The notes under the pieces: generated by a model
Databases searched by the model: none
Seen by the model: only the letters and a program-made list of their open reading frames with translations
What the model was told of the DNA's origin: nothing
Translations under genes and position numbers: made by a program
Shown: positions 35,111 to 49,100 of the stretch, piece after piece
Layout: the number at the start of each line of letters is the position of its first letter
Numbering within the stretch: the stretch's first letter is position 1
Source of the DNA: Tenebrio molitor
Taxonomy: Eukaryota > Arthropoda > Insecta > Coleoptera > Tenebrionidae
Reading direction: 5' to 3'
Assembly: GCF_963966145.1 (NCBI RefSeq)
Contig: NC_091046.1
Coordinates: forward strand, 41,974,001-42,038,000
DNA: 64,000 bases

Positions 35111-36271
35111 CTGTAACTCACTGTTGGGTTACATTTACATTTATTTGCAATTGTTGCAGTTGTTGGATAAAATCTTGAATGCCACTCAGGTGTTATGTTC
35201 TATAAGTCACTTGAGAAAATTAAAAATTAAACTTTTTCTCGCGTGACTTATAGCCAACATAACACACTCGCACCAAAATAACTACAAACTCTTCCTGTAA
35301 AAATATTTTTTATAAGAACCACGAGTTTTGAAGATAACATTTCTCTTTAATTTTGTGCCCAGTTTGTTTTTTGAATTTGAATATGTATTACATAGTTTGA
35401 TTGCTGAATTCTCCAATAAGTCGAAAAGATATCGTTTAAAATTTTAATTACATACTTTGAATTTTTTAAAATTTAGCTATCTTAAGCTGTATTTTCTCAA
35501 AATTTTGAAATTTTAATTTTTCCAATATTTTCTTATTCATTTCGAATCACTCCGTGTATAGTATTCAAACGTAGGTACAGTAAAAATAACTACCACATGT
35601 TTTGGCACCATATCAAAATGTGTTAATACAATGTAACATATATTTTGTTTTTTTTTTTTGAATACTTGGGTATATTCTGCTAAAATTGTCAGAAGACTGT
35701 TTTTACATTTATTATAGTGTAAAGATAATTTATTGCATATTTAGATTTATATCAGCACGATCCGTGATCGTTTAAGGAATGTTTTTTATATTCTCCTACG
35801 TCAAAAAAATCAATGACGATTTTGGATTCTTTCAAAAGATTTTTTTTTGATGCAAATTGAAAAATTTTTCACCATCTTCGATATAGATCCTTCTTAGTCC
35901 ATTCGCTAAAGATCTGGACATCTACAAATTCAGAAGACACGATAGCTTTGGCACTAAAATTTTTGTTTGATTTGTAAAAAAATGTCAATAAAAATCAAGA
36001 ACAATTGGCTAGCACAAAATGCTGAAATATTAGCATCACGGATAATTTATCCCTAACAGTGCGTCAATTCTAATGTAGGCTCCTTATCATACGGACTACT
36101 ACAAATTTAAACAGGCCTATATTTTAACTTGTGATCCTACAATCTGGTAGCAGTTTTGGACGTGTTTTATAAACAGAACCGATGGAAAACAAAACAAAAG
36201 GGGCTATAATTAGTTCTCAAGTTAACGATCGCGAACTTCTACTATCAGATATGTTGGTTGTGATGTAACAG

Positions 36272-36277
36272 TTTATT
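36272..36277 (-). promoter_or_regulatory. Poly(A) signal close to NOS1AP stop
   Basis: AATAAA on the minus strand only 19 bases past the TAG at 36297. If used, the 3' UTR would be under 50 bases. A more distal signal may be preferred; AT-rich flanks hold others. Confidence 0.4.
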
Positions 36278-36296
36278 TACACTGAAAAATCACACG

Positions 36297-37172
36297 CTAT
36301 TTCGTAGTATGTCTGGCCCACATGGTGCGCTGCACTTGTGACATCAACTCACTCCTGTTGGGCACTTTCTCACTCGTCGACCTGGTGATCGCCGGTCCGT
36401 TAAGAGTCCTCAATTCGTCACCGAGTCTCAAATTATCACCAAGTCTCAAATTATCACCGAGTCTCAAATTCGCCAACATGTTCCCAGTCTCTTCGGCCGA
36501 ACCGGCCGCCACCGGCACGATCACCCTCATCCTGCCCTCCGCGTCGGTGGTGGTGAGGGTCCCCATCTGCGACAGGGGCTTGATGAACTGCCCCTCCCTC
36601 CTGTCGGGACTGGGCTGCCTCTGGTGAACGTTCTGCTGCACCTGCAGGTGGTTCCCCTGGTTGCCGGGGTACTGGAAGAGGTTCTGCTGGGACTCGCCGC
36701 CCCTCCCCGGACTCACCCGCCGCTCGGACGCCGGACTGGTGCCGGCGAACGAGTGCCTCATGGGCATCGGCGACGACGGCATCTTCTTCTGCGGCGGCGA
36801 CTGAAGAGTGTAGTTGTTGTTGAGCAGCGGCTGGTTGTACAGTCCGGCCGACAAAAACGGCAGCGTCTGGGTGTAGTTGTACGGAAAAGGGGACGACGGA
36901 GTGTACCCGCTCAGGTTCTGCAGTCTCTGGAGCAGCTGCGAGTCGAAGGCGGCGTCGACCGGCGGCGGATAAGAGAAGTTGAAAACGCCGCCCGCAGGAT
37001 TGAACGTCGTCCGGAGGGGCGACGGCGGCAGACACGACGTCACCGCTCGGTTCTCTATCAAGCCCTGGGGGTTCAGGCCTAGGGCTTGCAGGGCGGGGTT
37101 GTTGTCCAACGAGGCGGACTCGGACATGGGGTCCGACGCGTAGTTGTCGCCCGACCCCGGCTGCTGCTGTTG
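36297..37172 (-). CDS. NOS1AP: NOS1AP terminal exon
   Basis: Acceptor ccgcgcag; 291 codons and TAG. It opens QQQQPGSGDNYASDPMSESA, is rich in Pro, Ser, Gln and Asn (disordered), and ends in a denser block: ITRSTSEKVPNRSELMSQV, QRTMWARHTTK. Near 36418-36477 an 18-base unit is tandemly repeated, giving NLRLGD three times before LGDELRTLNGP. The C-terminus HTTK is not a class PDZ ligand, so nNOS binding by the vertebrate mode is not supported. GC content is much above the introns, which produces long shadow frames on the other strand. Confidence 0.95.
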   Translation of the reverse strand, partial: QQQQPGSGDNYASDPMSESASLDNNPALQALGLNPQGLIENRAVTSCLPPSPLRTTFNPAGGVFNFSYPPPVDAAFDSQLLQRLQNLSGYTPSSPFPYNYTQTLPFLSAGLYNQPLLNNNYTLQSPPQKKMPSSPMPMRHSFAGTSPASERRVSPGRGGESQQNLFQYPGNQGNHLQVQQNVHQRQPSPDRREGQFIKPLSQMGTLTTTDAEGRMRVIVPVAAGSAEETGNMLANLRLGDNLRLGDNLRLGDELRTLNGPAITRSTSEKVPNRSELMSQVQRTMWARHTTK

Positions 37173-40100
37173 CTGCGCGGAGTCAAAGAGTTTTTACTGA
37201 TCGTGGCGCGGTGCTTCGTCGTCGTCATTCCCAGGTGAGCTGTTAGGGTTTTTGCAATTAGGCGGCGGCGGAAGGGGAGAGGTCCCCGCGGGGGCGAGAG
37301 CACCAAATCAAAACGAAAGATCGGCCGATTAGGGGTTTAAAGTCCGGGAGGATTTTTACAAGGCGGGGGTGGATTAGTCTTTGTTTAATCTCGGCAAACC
37401 GAGCCGCCAGAAACGAGCAAACACCAATTTAACAGAAGATGGAACGCGTAAACAAGGGAATTTCATTAAAAAATTGATACGGGACACGGAACTGTTTCGT
37501 TTTGTTTTCCCTCGTTACACCGTTAATTGATGTTCTCGTTAAGCTTTGGGTGGAAACTCGGCGCTGGTGCAAGGTGAATAATAAAAGTCCTGGATGCAGT
37601 GAAGAACTGCAGTAGAGGTCCTGTGGTTTGGCATAAAGTTGACGGCGAAAGGTTGCAGAAGACATTTTTCAAAACTCAAATCTCCAATTTTGGAATGATA
37701 AAAATATAATACTTTCGACCCCTTTTGGATTGAAAAAGAAAATTTTTGAAAAAATGTCTTGAGAAAACTGTGATTTTTCAAAAATTATACTCCAAAATGT
37801 TTTTCTATACCTACGCTCATAATGACCTCTGCGAAGTTTTTTCCTTACAACCAACAAACTGTAACTACGTCTGCAACAAATGCTGTTTTTCATCTTGCTC
37901 GAAGAACGCTCAAGTTCTATAGTTGGCGCGGCGAACCACTGGAGTAATCACGAGATGTTCACGTGATACTTCGTAGTGACGTCATGAAAAGCCTGATTTA
38001 CACTGCTTCGTCAAATTTTAGTTTTGTGCGAACGTACAACGAGACCATGGAAGCTTGAAATTTTCGGCTGCGTGCATTGAACTGCACCATACTTAACGCG
38101 CGCCCTTTACCCAATAGGAAACCATCCCCCGAAAGTCACGCCAGTTTATCACTCCAGTGGGTCGCCGCGCCAACTATAGGGATAGCGCTTCTTATAAGAA
38201 TAAAAAAGTTATTTTTACATTTTATAAAAATAAAGTAACAGCTTATCTTGTTGGTGGTTAATTTTGAATTGGAATTTTTTTTTGGAAAGAAGCTGCCCCC
38301 GTAAAAATATTTATAAGGAAACATTTCCTTTGTTATCGTCCAACATTTACAGACATGTAAAGAATAAAATTGAGCCAAAATTGCTGAAAGAAAAATTAAA
38401 AATTGTGGGCATAGATCAAAGAAGAGTAACAACTTTTCCGATGGTTTTTGTAGAAAATTCTTAATTAAGTTGGGGCGGAAACTTTAATTATGCAGTAAAG
38501 GCTAGCACACGGTGTGGATTTTGTGCGCTATAAAAGAGGAAGGAAAAAAGTGTAGCCGGCCGTTGTTCACCGTCTAATTAAAATTTCGTTTTAATGCAAA
38601 TTCGGCGTAATAATGGCCTTTATTCATTTTCACTTGATGCTCTTTATATAATCGCGAGGGAGTGGAACACACCGAGATTTATCCGTTCAACACGACAAAG
38701 CGACATTAAAAAGACAATAATCCGGGGGTGTTATTTCCGCGGGAATTTTTATCCGGGGGCTCATCGAGGATGACGCAACTCCGAAGGAACACCAAAAGTT
38801 AATAGCATTTTCTTGTTATTACCTAACATTTAGTCGTGGTGAATATATCCAGAAGCATATGGTTATTGTTATCCGACGGTTTTGCAAAGACCTGCACACA
38901 GAATGCAAAACACTCACTCAGTACATGAGCGTGAGACGGCAGCGAAAGCTGCAGCAAAAATAATCGAAAGTATTAAGTTTCTGCACAATAATAAATCTGA
39001 AGCACAATGCGCTGCCATGCTCTTACGTCAATCTCCTACAGGAATACCCTACTCGATTGAAAAACCGCGTCTCGGACACTAAATCCCATGCAAACACACT
39101 CTTCGGGGGATCGAATCGTCCCCGTTCGTTTTCCAATTCAGCAAGCAACAGGCAATTTATCGTCGGGACAAATCGACACTTCGACATGCTCGAATACCTA
39201 CCTGGGGCATAGTCACGTGGGGCGGCGTCTGCTGCTGACCGGCCTTTTCGCCACCCTGCAGATGGGCCACGAGGGCGGAAATGTGGTCGAGCAATTCACG
39301 GTTGTGGATCAACAACTGGTGCGTCCTGGCTTGGGCCTCCAGCCTTGCACTCTGCACGACAGAAAAATAATCAATTAGCCAGAGTGCATCATGATCCTTC
39401 GAGCCGGATACGGATACGGCGCAAATCCACTATAATAACGCTGCCAACAGTATTAAATATCTCCTACGCCAAGGATACAATGGGAGTGTACTTTCAAAAA
39501 TTAAATTTAAATCCTGCAAGCGTGTAAAATAGGATGTAGAAATTATACCGTTCAAAGGCCACGAAGGATTCGTTTCGATACATATCAGGTTGTACAATTC
39601 GGAGTCAATTTATAGAAGTAATGTTTAGAGCAAGGGTTGGTGAAATTACTCAAATCCTTTCCCAAAATACGCACAGTAAAAAGGGTAGAATGGAAGGTAA
39701 TGCCTTTGGACAGATTCAATTTTGTGAATGGAGTATTGAATAAAAAGGAAATTAATTTCATTCAGGATGTTCAAGTCTAGATCCCATTAACCAAAAATAT
39801 GTTTGGATTTAAAGTCGCGCGCAGTAACCGATTTAATCAAAAACTTCTCTGAAGTCGGCTTAAATGACTTTAACAATATGTTATTTAAAAAAAACAAGTA
39901 ATGTATTTCTGCTATTGTGTTTAACTAAAATAATTTACTATCCATTTAAATCACAGGTGCGAAACTGTGATTACCAAAAAGAGAAGATTTTGTAAATGTT
40001 GTTTACGCAACGAGTGCGATATAGACACTATTATTGCACACATGAGAAGTTTGCATAACGAGGCCGTCGACCGAGAATGTATCCTGTTATATTATAAATT

Positions 40101-43100
40101 TGGTTCTTGGCTAACTTTAAGAAAAATATTTTACTTGAAAAAACGACAGTCAGTAGATCATGCACTGAGAATTCTTTTTCGAAACTGAAATGTCTGTTTT
40201 GGTCGCCGGTTCTAATCGCTCTAATCGCTAGCGAAGCATTATCAAACATTTACATAACAAGATGGATGTATACAAAACAACTTCATTAGCAAGTGCACTG
40301 TGTGTGGGTCTTGCCATAAAATTACAATAGCGTAAAATTGCACCTGAGGTTCTTATTATCATTCCTGTTATTATCCTGCTGTGCAAAATTACGAAACTCC
40401 GTGAATTTAATTAGCAGGAAACAAAATTTATTTGCTGAGCGCACGAATTATCGTCAAGATGATTGAGAACCGGGGTAAAGACTACGATGATAAATCACTC
40501 CCACATCTTATTGGGGATATTTTATTGTCGACCCTTTTTTACCTGTTCCGCGGCCAGTTGCTCCCTGGCGAGTTGCAGTTGTGCCATCGCCGCCTGGGTC
40601 TGCTGACTCTGCTGTTCCAGTTGTTCCCTCATCAACTGTAGCTCGTGGTGGGCCGAGAGCGCGCTTCCGGGCGGCGGCAGCGAATTACTGCCGCCGCTCC
40701 CGCTGCCGCTCGTCAGGACGTCGCTGTGAGGAGACGAGTACGTTTCCGCAGAGGTCTGCAAAAAACCGTGACCAGACGGCGACAAATTTTTTCACGAATT
40801 GCTCACCAGAGGCGATTTCCTCGTGTTCGTGCTGGGTGGGGGCGGGAGGATGTCGAGCTGGTGCGGCTTGCACGATTTGGTGTCGGTGTAGGAATCTCTG
40901 AAGCTGCCGTCGTCGGGCGGCAAAGACATTTTGTCGCTGGCACCTTCCGACATTAAATCTGCAAAAGGCGAGGTTTTTTAATGACATTTCTCGGCGGCTC
41001 CAAGTGGCCGCCCTTAAAGGGCAATAAAATAATTTCCAGTTGTAAAAAATAACGAGGTCATTACGCGCAGACGAAATCCTCTTTTTCCATTAACCGGAGG
41101 ATTTATTTAATTTTGAGAATTTGAAATGTGGGATTACGCGAGATTTTGATGAGCGCTGGCAGATTATCGGTGTTGTGCTGATAAAGGAGAAGTCTGATCG
41201 ATCAACATTTCAAGTGGGTTCGCTTCTTCTTCGCCAGTTTTATTTCAATTCTCTTTTAAACTCGCTCCTTTTTTTAAATCGTACAATAAATCCGTCGAAT
41301 TTATATTTTAATTTAAGTTTGCGATCACCCACTTTTAAACTTTGTCTTGTTTATTAAATTTAAAATAAAACTAATAACTCAACTTACGGTTCACAATAAC
41401 AAAATCGAGTTGTTTCTTCCTGTTACTTTTCAATAATTCGTCACAGTCAGTACTTAACACATACATTTATTAGCGTCTTTCTTTGCCCTATCTATGTAAC
41501 AGTGTTCTTAGAAATAGAGATTTAAAATTATTTTGGACGATTCGCAGACTCCACAAAACACAGACTAAAAATAAAAATATTGTACTTGAATGATGTTTGA
41601 ACAGTAGCGGTACAAGAACGTATCCCTGATGCATTCCTCGCCCTACCGAAAAGCTATTAATCTATTATGGAGTCTCGTCAGTCCACATTGCCTCATCAAA
41701 GGGTACTGAATATGTTGCGAGTCACAGTATTTTTTTTTCTGAAAAGTTTTAGAGCTTTGGGTCTAACACAAAGCACAAAATGAAACCGACCAGAACCTGT
41801 CAAAAGCTCAGATATCCCTCACACCTGTTGTTTATTCCGTTTCTACATGTGAGTCTCCTTTACTTTTGTACTTTTTACAGTTCCTTGAACTTCGGTTTTC
41901 AATATTTCAGTAAGCATTGCTGTTTCATGTCGCCGTCAAAGATAGACGTAAGCAATATTTCATCGTCTCGTCAAAATTTGCAGTAACTTCTTGATTGATT
42001 GTTTAAAACGATCCAAGTGTTCGTGTTATTTAATGTGTCAGATATCTCGACTTGTTGAGTTCTCATTAGAATTTAGCGAATTTGTGAAAAAACCTGTCGG
42101 TGGTTGACGATATCTGCGTCTCGAAAAGCTGGGCTTTCCAAAATAAACAGAACGATAAGCAGACACTGTCAGTTTCATGACACGTTTAAAAGACATTTCC
42201 TTAGCAGCTTCCGCGGTCAGTTACTGTGGATTTAGACGGTACTGTTTATTTACAAACGGATTTAATTTTACAACATCGAAGGCTAAATATATTTTTTGTA
42301 AACGGCGATATCGATCAGCGAAATTACGCAGACAGGGGGCTCTTCAGGGCTGCAGGGATGAGCGAAATGAAATATTCCGGGGGCGAAAAGTCGGAAGGTT
42401 TTGTGTTATTGAATGTCGCACCTAAGGTCGGTTCGGTCCTAATGTCCCGAATAAAAAAGTAATACTATCGGAAAATCGTCCTAATCCGGCCTATCAATCC
42501 ACCCCACAGTTCACATTCGACGCCGGTTTCAGAAAACTTTCATTTCCATTATCTCGATGTGTTAGAAAAACCTATTCGTCCTGGAGATGGCGATATATCA
42601 CCAGTGTTCTTCTCCTGAGCAATTCATTTGTTATCAAGTCGGGAGCGTTTTAGCGACACTAATGGATTCTCGAAATAAAAAAACTTTTAAAAGATCCATT
42701 CCAACAAGAAATTAGCAGGAAGGACGTAACAGCTTCTTCCATTTTAAATATCCACGATAACATATTTTACGGCGATGTCGATTTCCCCTCGCCGTTAGAA
42801 ATGACATAAAACACTTCATTCCGTGGAGCTTTCATATAAATAATTGTTCTGAGTGCACCATTGACGTCACGATTGGATTCCGTGGTGACCTAATAATAAC
42901 ACGGGGTGTTGCGGAACATCGGTCCAGGTTCGACGACATCTCATGCGTTTTTGCATTCTCTTTGTCGCCCCGAAGTCTAAATCTGAAACTGGGTCTTTTG
43001 CCTGTTAAGCTCTTTTGATGTTTATATATACAGATGCGTCCGCTGAAAAATTAAGAGCCTGGGAAAATTCATTTTCGAGGTGTAGGTACTCCGGAACGTC

Positions 43101-46100
43101 GATAAATCAAATCGACCGTCGAAACAACACTAAACACCGCGGCTGCATACATTTTACAATTTATTTATTATCCACTCCACAAACATAATAAAAATATTTC
43201 CGATTTTACGTTTATTAGCGTAATAAGTCGACACATTATTCATCTCGACTGGAAATGTTCACTTTCGCCGTGGGTCGTGGTAGACAAAACGCGAGTCGCA
43301 GCTCACGCGACACGTGTGACTCAAGTTGCGACGCTGCTTTGTCGAGTCAGTTGCGTAAGCGTAACGACTCCAGGTTGTTATGATTCATGAAATTGTCGGA
43401 GGTATTTTCGTTTCTCCCGAGATAAATATAATCAAAAAGTACAAGCGATGCGTCGCACGCGATTTACTCTTAATACTTTTTCTATTTAAAACTTCGGCCA
43501 GCTATAAGTGTGTGTTTTTAACGCTTCGCCTTCGCTAATAATAGAGTAATTAATTAGTCGGCGATAGTGATGCTTTCGAATCACATAAACCGATCCGCTG
43601 GACTTTGTGTGTGAATTAATTTTAGATGTATTAATCGCCGAGTAGCCTATGTAGTGGAGATTATAAACATGGCTTTAAAATAAATAAACCGTGTCATTTG
43701 TTATGAAATTACATAAATTACGTCAAATTTAGTCGGAGTGCTTGTTGAAAATTTACTCCGATAGTAAACCGCGGATTAATTCGAGTTTATTTCAAGCGAA
43801 TATAGGTCGGGTGGGTCCGGTGGCCGCGACAAACGATCTTTCTCCAGATTGGTCGCGACGCACCATTCCGGGGGTGGTGGTTTATTGGTGCAACGAAACC
43901 GGCGCGCCAAAAAAAAATGCAGCAGCGAATTTTCGAAAAGCTCCGGTTGACGCAGTTCGTGTTTTTCCCACTTTGATTATTATGAATGCCGTTTATCTCG
44001 GAACGTTTTTGATGTGGGGAATCGTAAACGAAACGGTGCCAAAAATCACCTAGGTAAATATGTATTGTTTTGAAGTGGAACGTCATTACGTGGCGTTTTC
44101 AGTTTCGCAGACGTTTTTTCAGATGTCTGAAAAGTTGGATCGGAGCCTGTTTACCAGTTTCTTGCTCGAACTTCACAACAAAGCCGAGGCTTTAACTCCC
44201 TGAAAAGAGAGTTATGAATCCTATCCCAACTTCTGTGTAACAGATAACAGCAAATACCAGTGTAATCAGGTTTCTTGGGTAAATGGTGACTAGAAACAGA
44301 GACTGTTGTTGAGCATCCGAGGCAAGTGAATTAAATGGGTATTGTATCAACAGTGTGGTAATATCCCTTGAGCAGAGAACAATATGACCATGTTTGATAG
44401 TTCTGTTGGATTAGTGAATAGTAAGTACATAGCAGCACAAAAAAACTGGCAACAAAACAAATATTTGAACGGAGTTTAGTTAATTTTTTTTTTGGTAATT
44501 TGGAAGCAACGAAATCAGAATTTTGAAAAATGAAAATTTAATAATTCTAGTTTGATCAATTTACGAAATTCTAAAAATACGGGAGAATGGAGTGGAGAAT
44601 TTTAGAACAATGGTTGACACAGATATAAATAAATAGACCTATTTTTTTAATTAACGCTGGCAAGAAAAACGGGAACAGGTGTTCCATATTTCCAGAAAAA
44701 ATCGTTGAGAGACAGATTCTTTGTTGGTGCATTATTTTGAGAATTCTCTTGAAAATGATTGTTGCCAGATTGTGTCGTCATTCGAGAAATTTTTACTAGT
44801 TGTTAAATACCAAAATACTCGAACACAGGTGTCTCAGTAGTAGAAAGGCGGATTGGCTCTTTACTATACATTTCTTTGTATGTAGCGGAAGTCCAAATCG
44901 TAAATAATTTTACTACTCGAGCCTTATTTTTGAAGATATGCGCTGCTAAATGTTTAGATAATTTACCATAACATAATTGCAGTCGCTGGTAGCGTATTAA
45001 TACAAATTTTAAATCAGAAGTTAAATTTAGCATCTTTGTAATAAGACTCGTAAGTGACTTTTCCTTTTCAAATCATAATTCTCCAGACTTAGTGATTCTT
45101 CGTGAATAAAGTTATTAAAGAAACGATAAAGGGAGAGATAGGTTCAAGTAATCGTCTAACACAATATATATTTTACCCCAAAATGTTTACTCTTATTGTT
45201 ATTGTTAGGGTAAAAGTTCAGCTGCTTCCTTTTTTAAATGTTGAAATATGATTTAAAACACATAATTTAACCCTTATTAGAGAAATAAATGAAAATAAGA
45301 CAACCAGAGGCTTTTTTCATTTATATTGAAACAGTTTAACTGGAAATAAATGTACGAAAAGCTACAAACTGAGTATACTAGGAAAAGTATCGTACTCACT
45401 CGCGTGTAACGGCTGGACTACTCGGATAACTACAGCACCGCCCACTGCTCGTGCCGCAAACAACGTCAGATTTTTTATTGTTTTATACAAAAAATAATAA
45501 AAATGAATCCAATTAAATAAACATGAAAATACTGATAATTAATTATTAGTTGTTTTTTCTTGGCTAAATTTAATTTGAGAGTTACCCTACCCTCTTCTTG
45601 TTTTTTCTTAATTATCGACCTGCATAAACAGTGTTCAAAATTTTATTTTTACATTCTGAGAAATTGTGTAGAATAAATTTTATAAGAACTGCAGTTAAAA
45701 GGATTAAAATAATAATAACATAACATTTTTTGAACTGAGGGAATCAAATCGATGACCACTGACCCTTATTAACCTTAAATAATCGTTAAGCATCACCCTC
45801 TTGTAGAAGAGTGCCTTTAGGGATTTTTGTTATTGGACACTTTGGAAACCGCCTTCTTTCTATATTATAGTCTTGCAGGAACGGAGGCTAAAAAAAGGCC
45901 AGTCGGGATAAGGTGCCGAAGGAAAAGGGAATAATAAATAGTGGAGTTGTTACAGATGCAGTAATTAAAGGAAGCTTGTCAGTTCAATTCTGAGAGGCGA
46001 CCCGGATCCCTTTTTCAATATGCTTGCTTTTCATCTATTAATTAAGCGCCGAGAGCTTACACACCTCGTTATAACAGAATAATAAATCACGGATTAAAGA

Positions 46101-49100
46101 AAATAACTTGGCGAATTAGCGAATATTACTCGGAAAGAGAAAGTGTAGGCGATCGAGCTCGATCAGGATTCGGATCGTGAACAGAAGGCATTTTTCCAAT
46201 AATTGGATCAAAGTCCGTGCAGCAAGTTTATCGACGGCGTTCTTATGTAAAACGAAACCGAGAGCCGGTGCACTGCTCCTGCATTGTTAACTTTGTTGGA
46301 CCAACAATGCGTTAGCAGGGAAGTAATTAAGTGCTCGGTTGACAAAGCGTTGTTTACGGAAGGAAGCTCGGTATCGGCTGGTAAATATAGTTTGCCGTCG
46401 CACAAATATCAGGAAACTCTTCACCATATTGTTTCAGGCCTATGTATTTTAAGCATACAAATAAAACTATTGTTGGCAGTACTTAAAGATCTCAAAACAA
46501 GTCGTAATTTCCACACGTTTAAAATTTTTACAAGCCGTCGTAAAGGCTCAATTTATTTTCATTTTCGTAATTTAAATCGATTTGCAGACGACCCCCAGAT
46601 ATTTTCCGGCTTTTTTTTCTTGGCTCGGCGAACCCTCCACTATTTGTCATTTATTAGCGAGTCCGCTCTGACAGGCGACAAGACAATTAGGGCGTCTCCG
46701 CACTCGGAACCGCGTCGAAGCCGCCATCTTCCCTATAATTACCAAATAATCATTTTTAAATAGCACTCCCTTGCGTAATTGACTGCTAATTTTACGCTGA
46801 CAAGTTTGCATTCGGTACAATTTCGCAAATGGCCGATGAACCCCAATTTCGAAACGGATCGGGAACGGGAGGGAAACTAAAAATAGTGGACACAATCTTG
46901 TTAATTGCTCGCAGATCCAACGGGAACGTCGCGTTTCCAACAACTGGAAACGTTCATCGGCGAACGAGTAACTTATTAATTTGACGAGTTTGGTACCAGT
47001 TTGAGAGAGCTTTAAGAAATGGCGAGCTGCAGACGAAAACTTTGCACGTTTATAATGCAATTGAACAATTAAGGTGGAATTGAAGAGAGACAGACTTGCA
47101 CAATGAATTTCTGTTTAGCAAAGTTTCAAATTGTTAACCTGAAATATGATAGAAGTTGTACGATTCCAGAGGTGTATTGCAAGTTTGGTGATTAAAACTC
47201 CCACCTGCGCAGCTGGGACCATTCATTTCATGCATTCGTTCCAAATTAATATCTTCAAATAAGAAGCTTTTCTCGAGATAGGCAAAATAAGTTGGTAAAT
47301 TGACTTCAAATTTTGAAGATTTGCTTTTTTATTTGTTAGAAAGACAGCAGTGATATCTGTACTTGAGAATCAAATACGCCAAAATATTTCAAAAAATGTT
47401 TAAACCAAAAATATCTCACTCTTGAGATGAGCAGGTGCACTACCGTATGTGAGTGAGATCTCAGACCGAGATGAGTGTGAGATCATTTTTGCATCATTTA
47501 CATTTAATCTTAATCATGTAGTTTAACGCTTCAAACGTGATAGAGAAATATAGACGAGTTTTCAAAAAAATCTTTACGACTTGATATAACTGAATCTCGA
47601 TCTCACTCGAAATTTCACACAATAATGAGTTTGTCGAGAGGAATATCACAGAAATCACATCTCTATCTCATTAGTGATACGACTTACGGTCGTTTGGAAG
47701 TCCCGTTTGAAAAGATTCCTCTTTTTCAAAAGAATTGAGTCTACCAAAATTTCTAAAAAGCTTTGTTATGTTACGATAGATACGAACTTCTTCTCACCAC
47801 AACGGCGAGAGAATTAGATCTTAATCTTATCTCTTTTGAGAAAAGTTATTGAGATTGATGTCCTATATCACACTGTTTTATACTAGGTACCATAGGTACC
47901 GTGTGACCTAAAAAAAAAAACGAGATGGCCATGATTAATACACTTCAGTTGGCAGCACGTAAAAATTTACTTCAGATGTCACTAATTAGAATAGTAACTG
48001 TCATTCCGGACTTTCAAGGCACTTACCAACAACTTGCCTTGATTATTTTGTTTTTCCATAAATGAAAAACAACGTGTTCAAAAACAGGCCTGACACAATT
48101 CCCGAATTCATGCAAGTAATTACTGATAACTGCAATTGAATTGATGTCCCGACTTTGCAAAGGTCATTTGAAAACATGAAGCGAAGAGAGTAGCATTATG
48201 TTTGGAAGCTGAAGGCAAACATTTCGAACATTTACTCTAGTTCGTGAATACGATTGGAGCTCCTCATGATTCTTTTACAACCGACAGGTCACACATAATG
48301 CACACCTTTATGAAAATCATGATTTCAACGTTCTCAAAATCAAGATTTCAACGTTCTCAAAATCACTAACCTAACTTTTAAGACTGACATCTGATAATTG
48401 AAATTTTAACAAATTGCCAGCTGAAATTTTTGGTCACAGCCAACTCTAATTTTTTGATCTCAACCTCATCGACCGTCTCACAAGTGTGAAAAGACAATGT
48501 CAAATTTGTTCAAATAAATGTGACCAGAAATTTCTAATTTCTATATCACACACTTAAGATAATGTATTTCGACGTAATGTCTGGAAATATGTACTCCTCT
48601 TTCTCAAGGAAATTAACATTGACCCAAATTTCTAAAAATTACGACAACGAAAAAATTGGATTTCTATCTCACTCAGTCTCGCAAGCGTAAAACATGATTA
48701 CGAATTCGTTCACCTCTAGCTCTCTAGTGAAATTGATTAGGGTCATTTTTCTTTTTAAAAAGGCTAGAATTTCACGAAATTTTGGGAAAAATTGTGCGAA
48801 CTTGGAATTCGACTATACAAATATGAAAGCATTAGGTTTCTTTTTAAAGCATTCCACGGTAAAATCCATTTTAAAATTGTCATTATTGACAATGATAATG
48901 AAAATGTAGAGGACAATCAAGACGATATAATTTTCTGTATTACCAATATACATTAATTTTTGCAAGAAATTTTCCAGTGTTGACTGTTTTATTAAATGTT
49001 TATTCTTATTAAGTGCGAAAATATTGAAATATTTTTGACGCCCATAACAAATTGCTTTAAATTTAGAATTAAATCGTGTAAGTGCGAGCTTGAAAATTAA

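Larger units (their letters stand above)
34179..36296. other. Gap between NOS1AP 3' end and Tmc 5' exons
   Basis: Any Tmc promoter and first exon should lie here or further upstream; I cannot place them. A CT microsatellite is at 34256-34271 and a duplicated block with CACGTG/CACGCGTG sites at 34996-35110. The rest is AT-rich and unstructured. Confidence 0.5.

Noticed and set aside
36454..37082. Long frames on both strands over the NOS1AP last exon
   Set aside because: Composition shadows; the NOS1AP frame itself is the one with family matches.
42226..42462. Frame starting MDLDGTVYL, suggestive of a HAD phosphatase
   Set aside because: Only the DLDGT word fits; no later HAD motifs, no splice context, short.
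43742..44053. 103-codon plus-strand frame in a GC-richer patch
   Set aside because: No homology I recognise and the opposite strand is equally open.
46284..46763. 159-codon plus-strand frame
   Set aside because: No family match, codon use like noncoding neighbours, overlaps another chance frame on the opposite strand.
46647..47060. 137-codon minus-strand frame
   Set aside because: No recognisable motif, no exon borders, in a less AT-rich intron stretch; chance frame.
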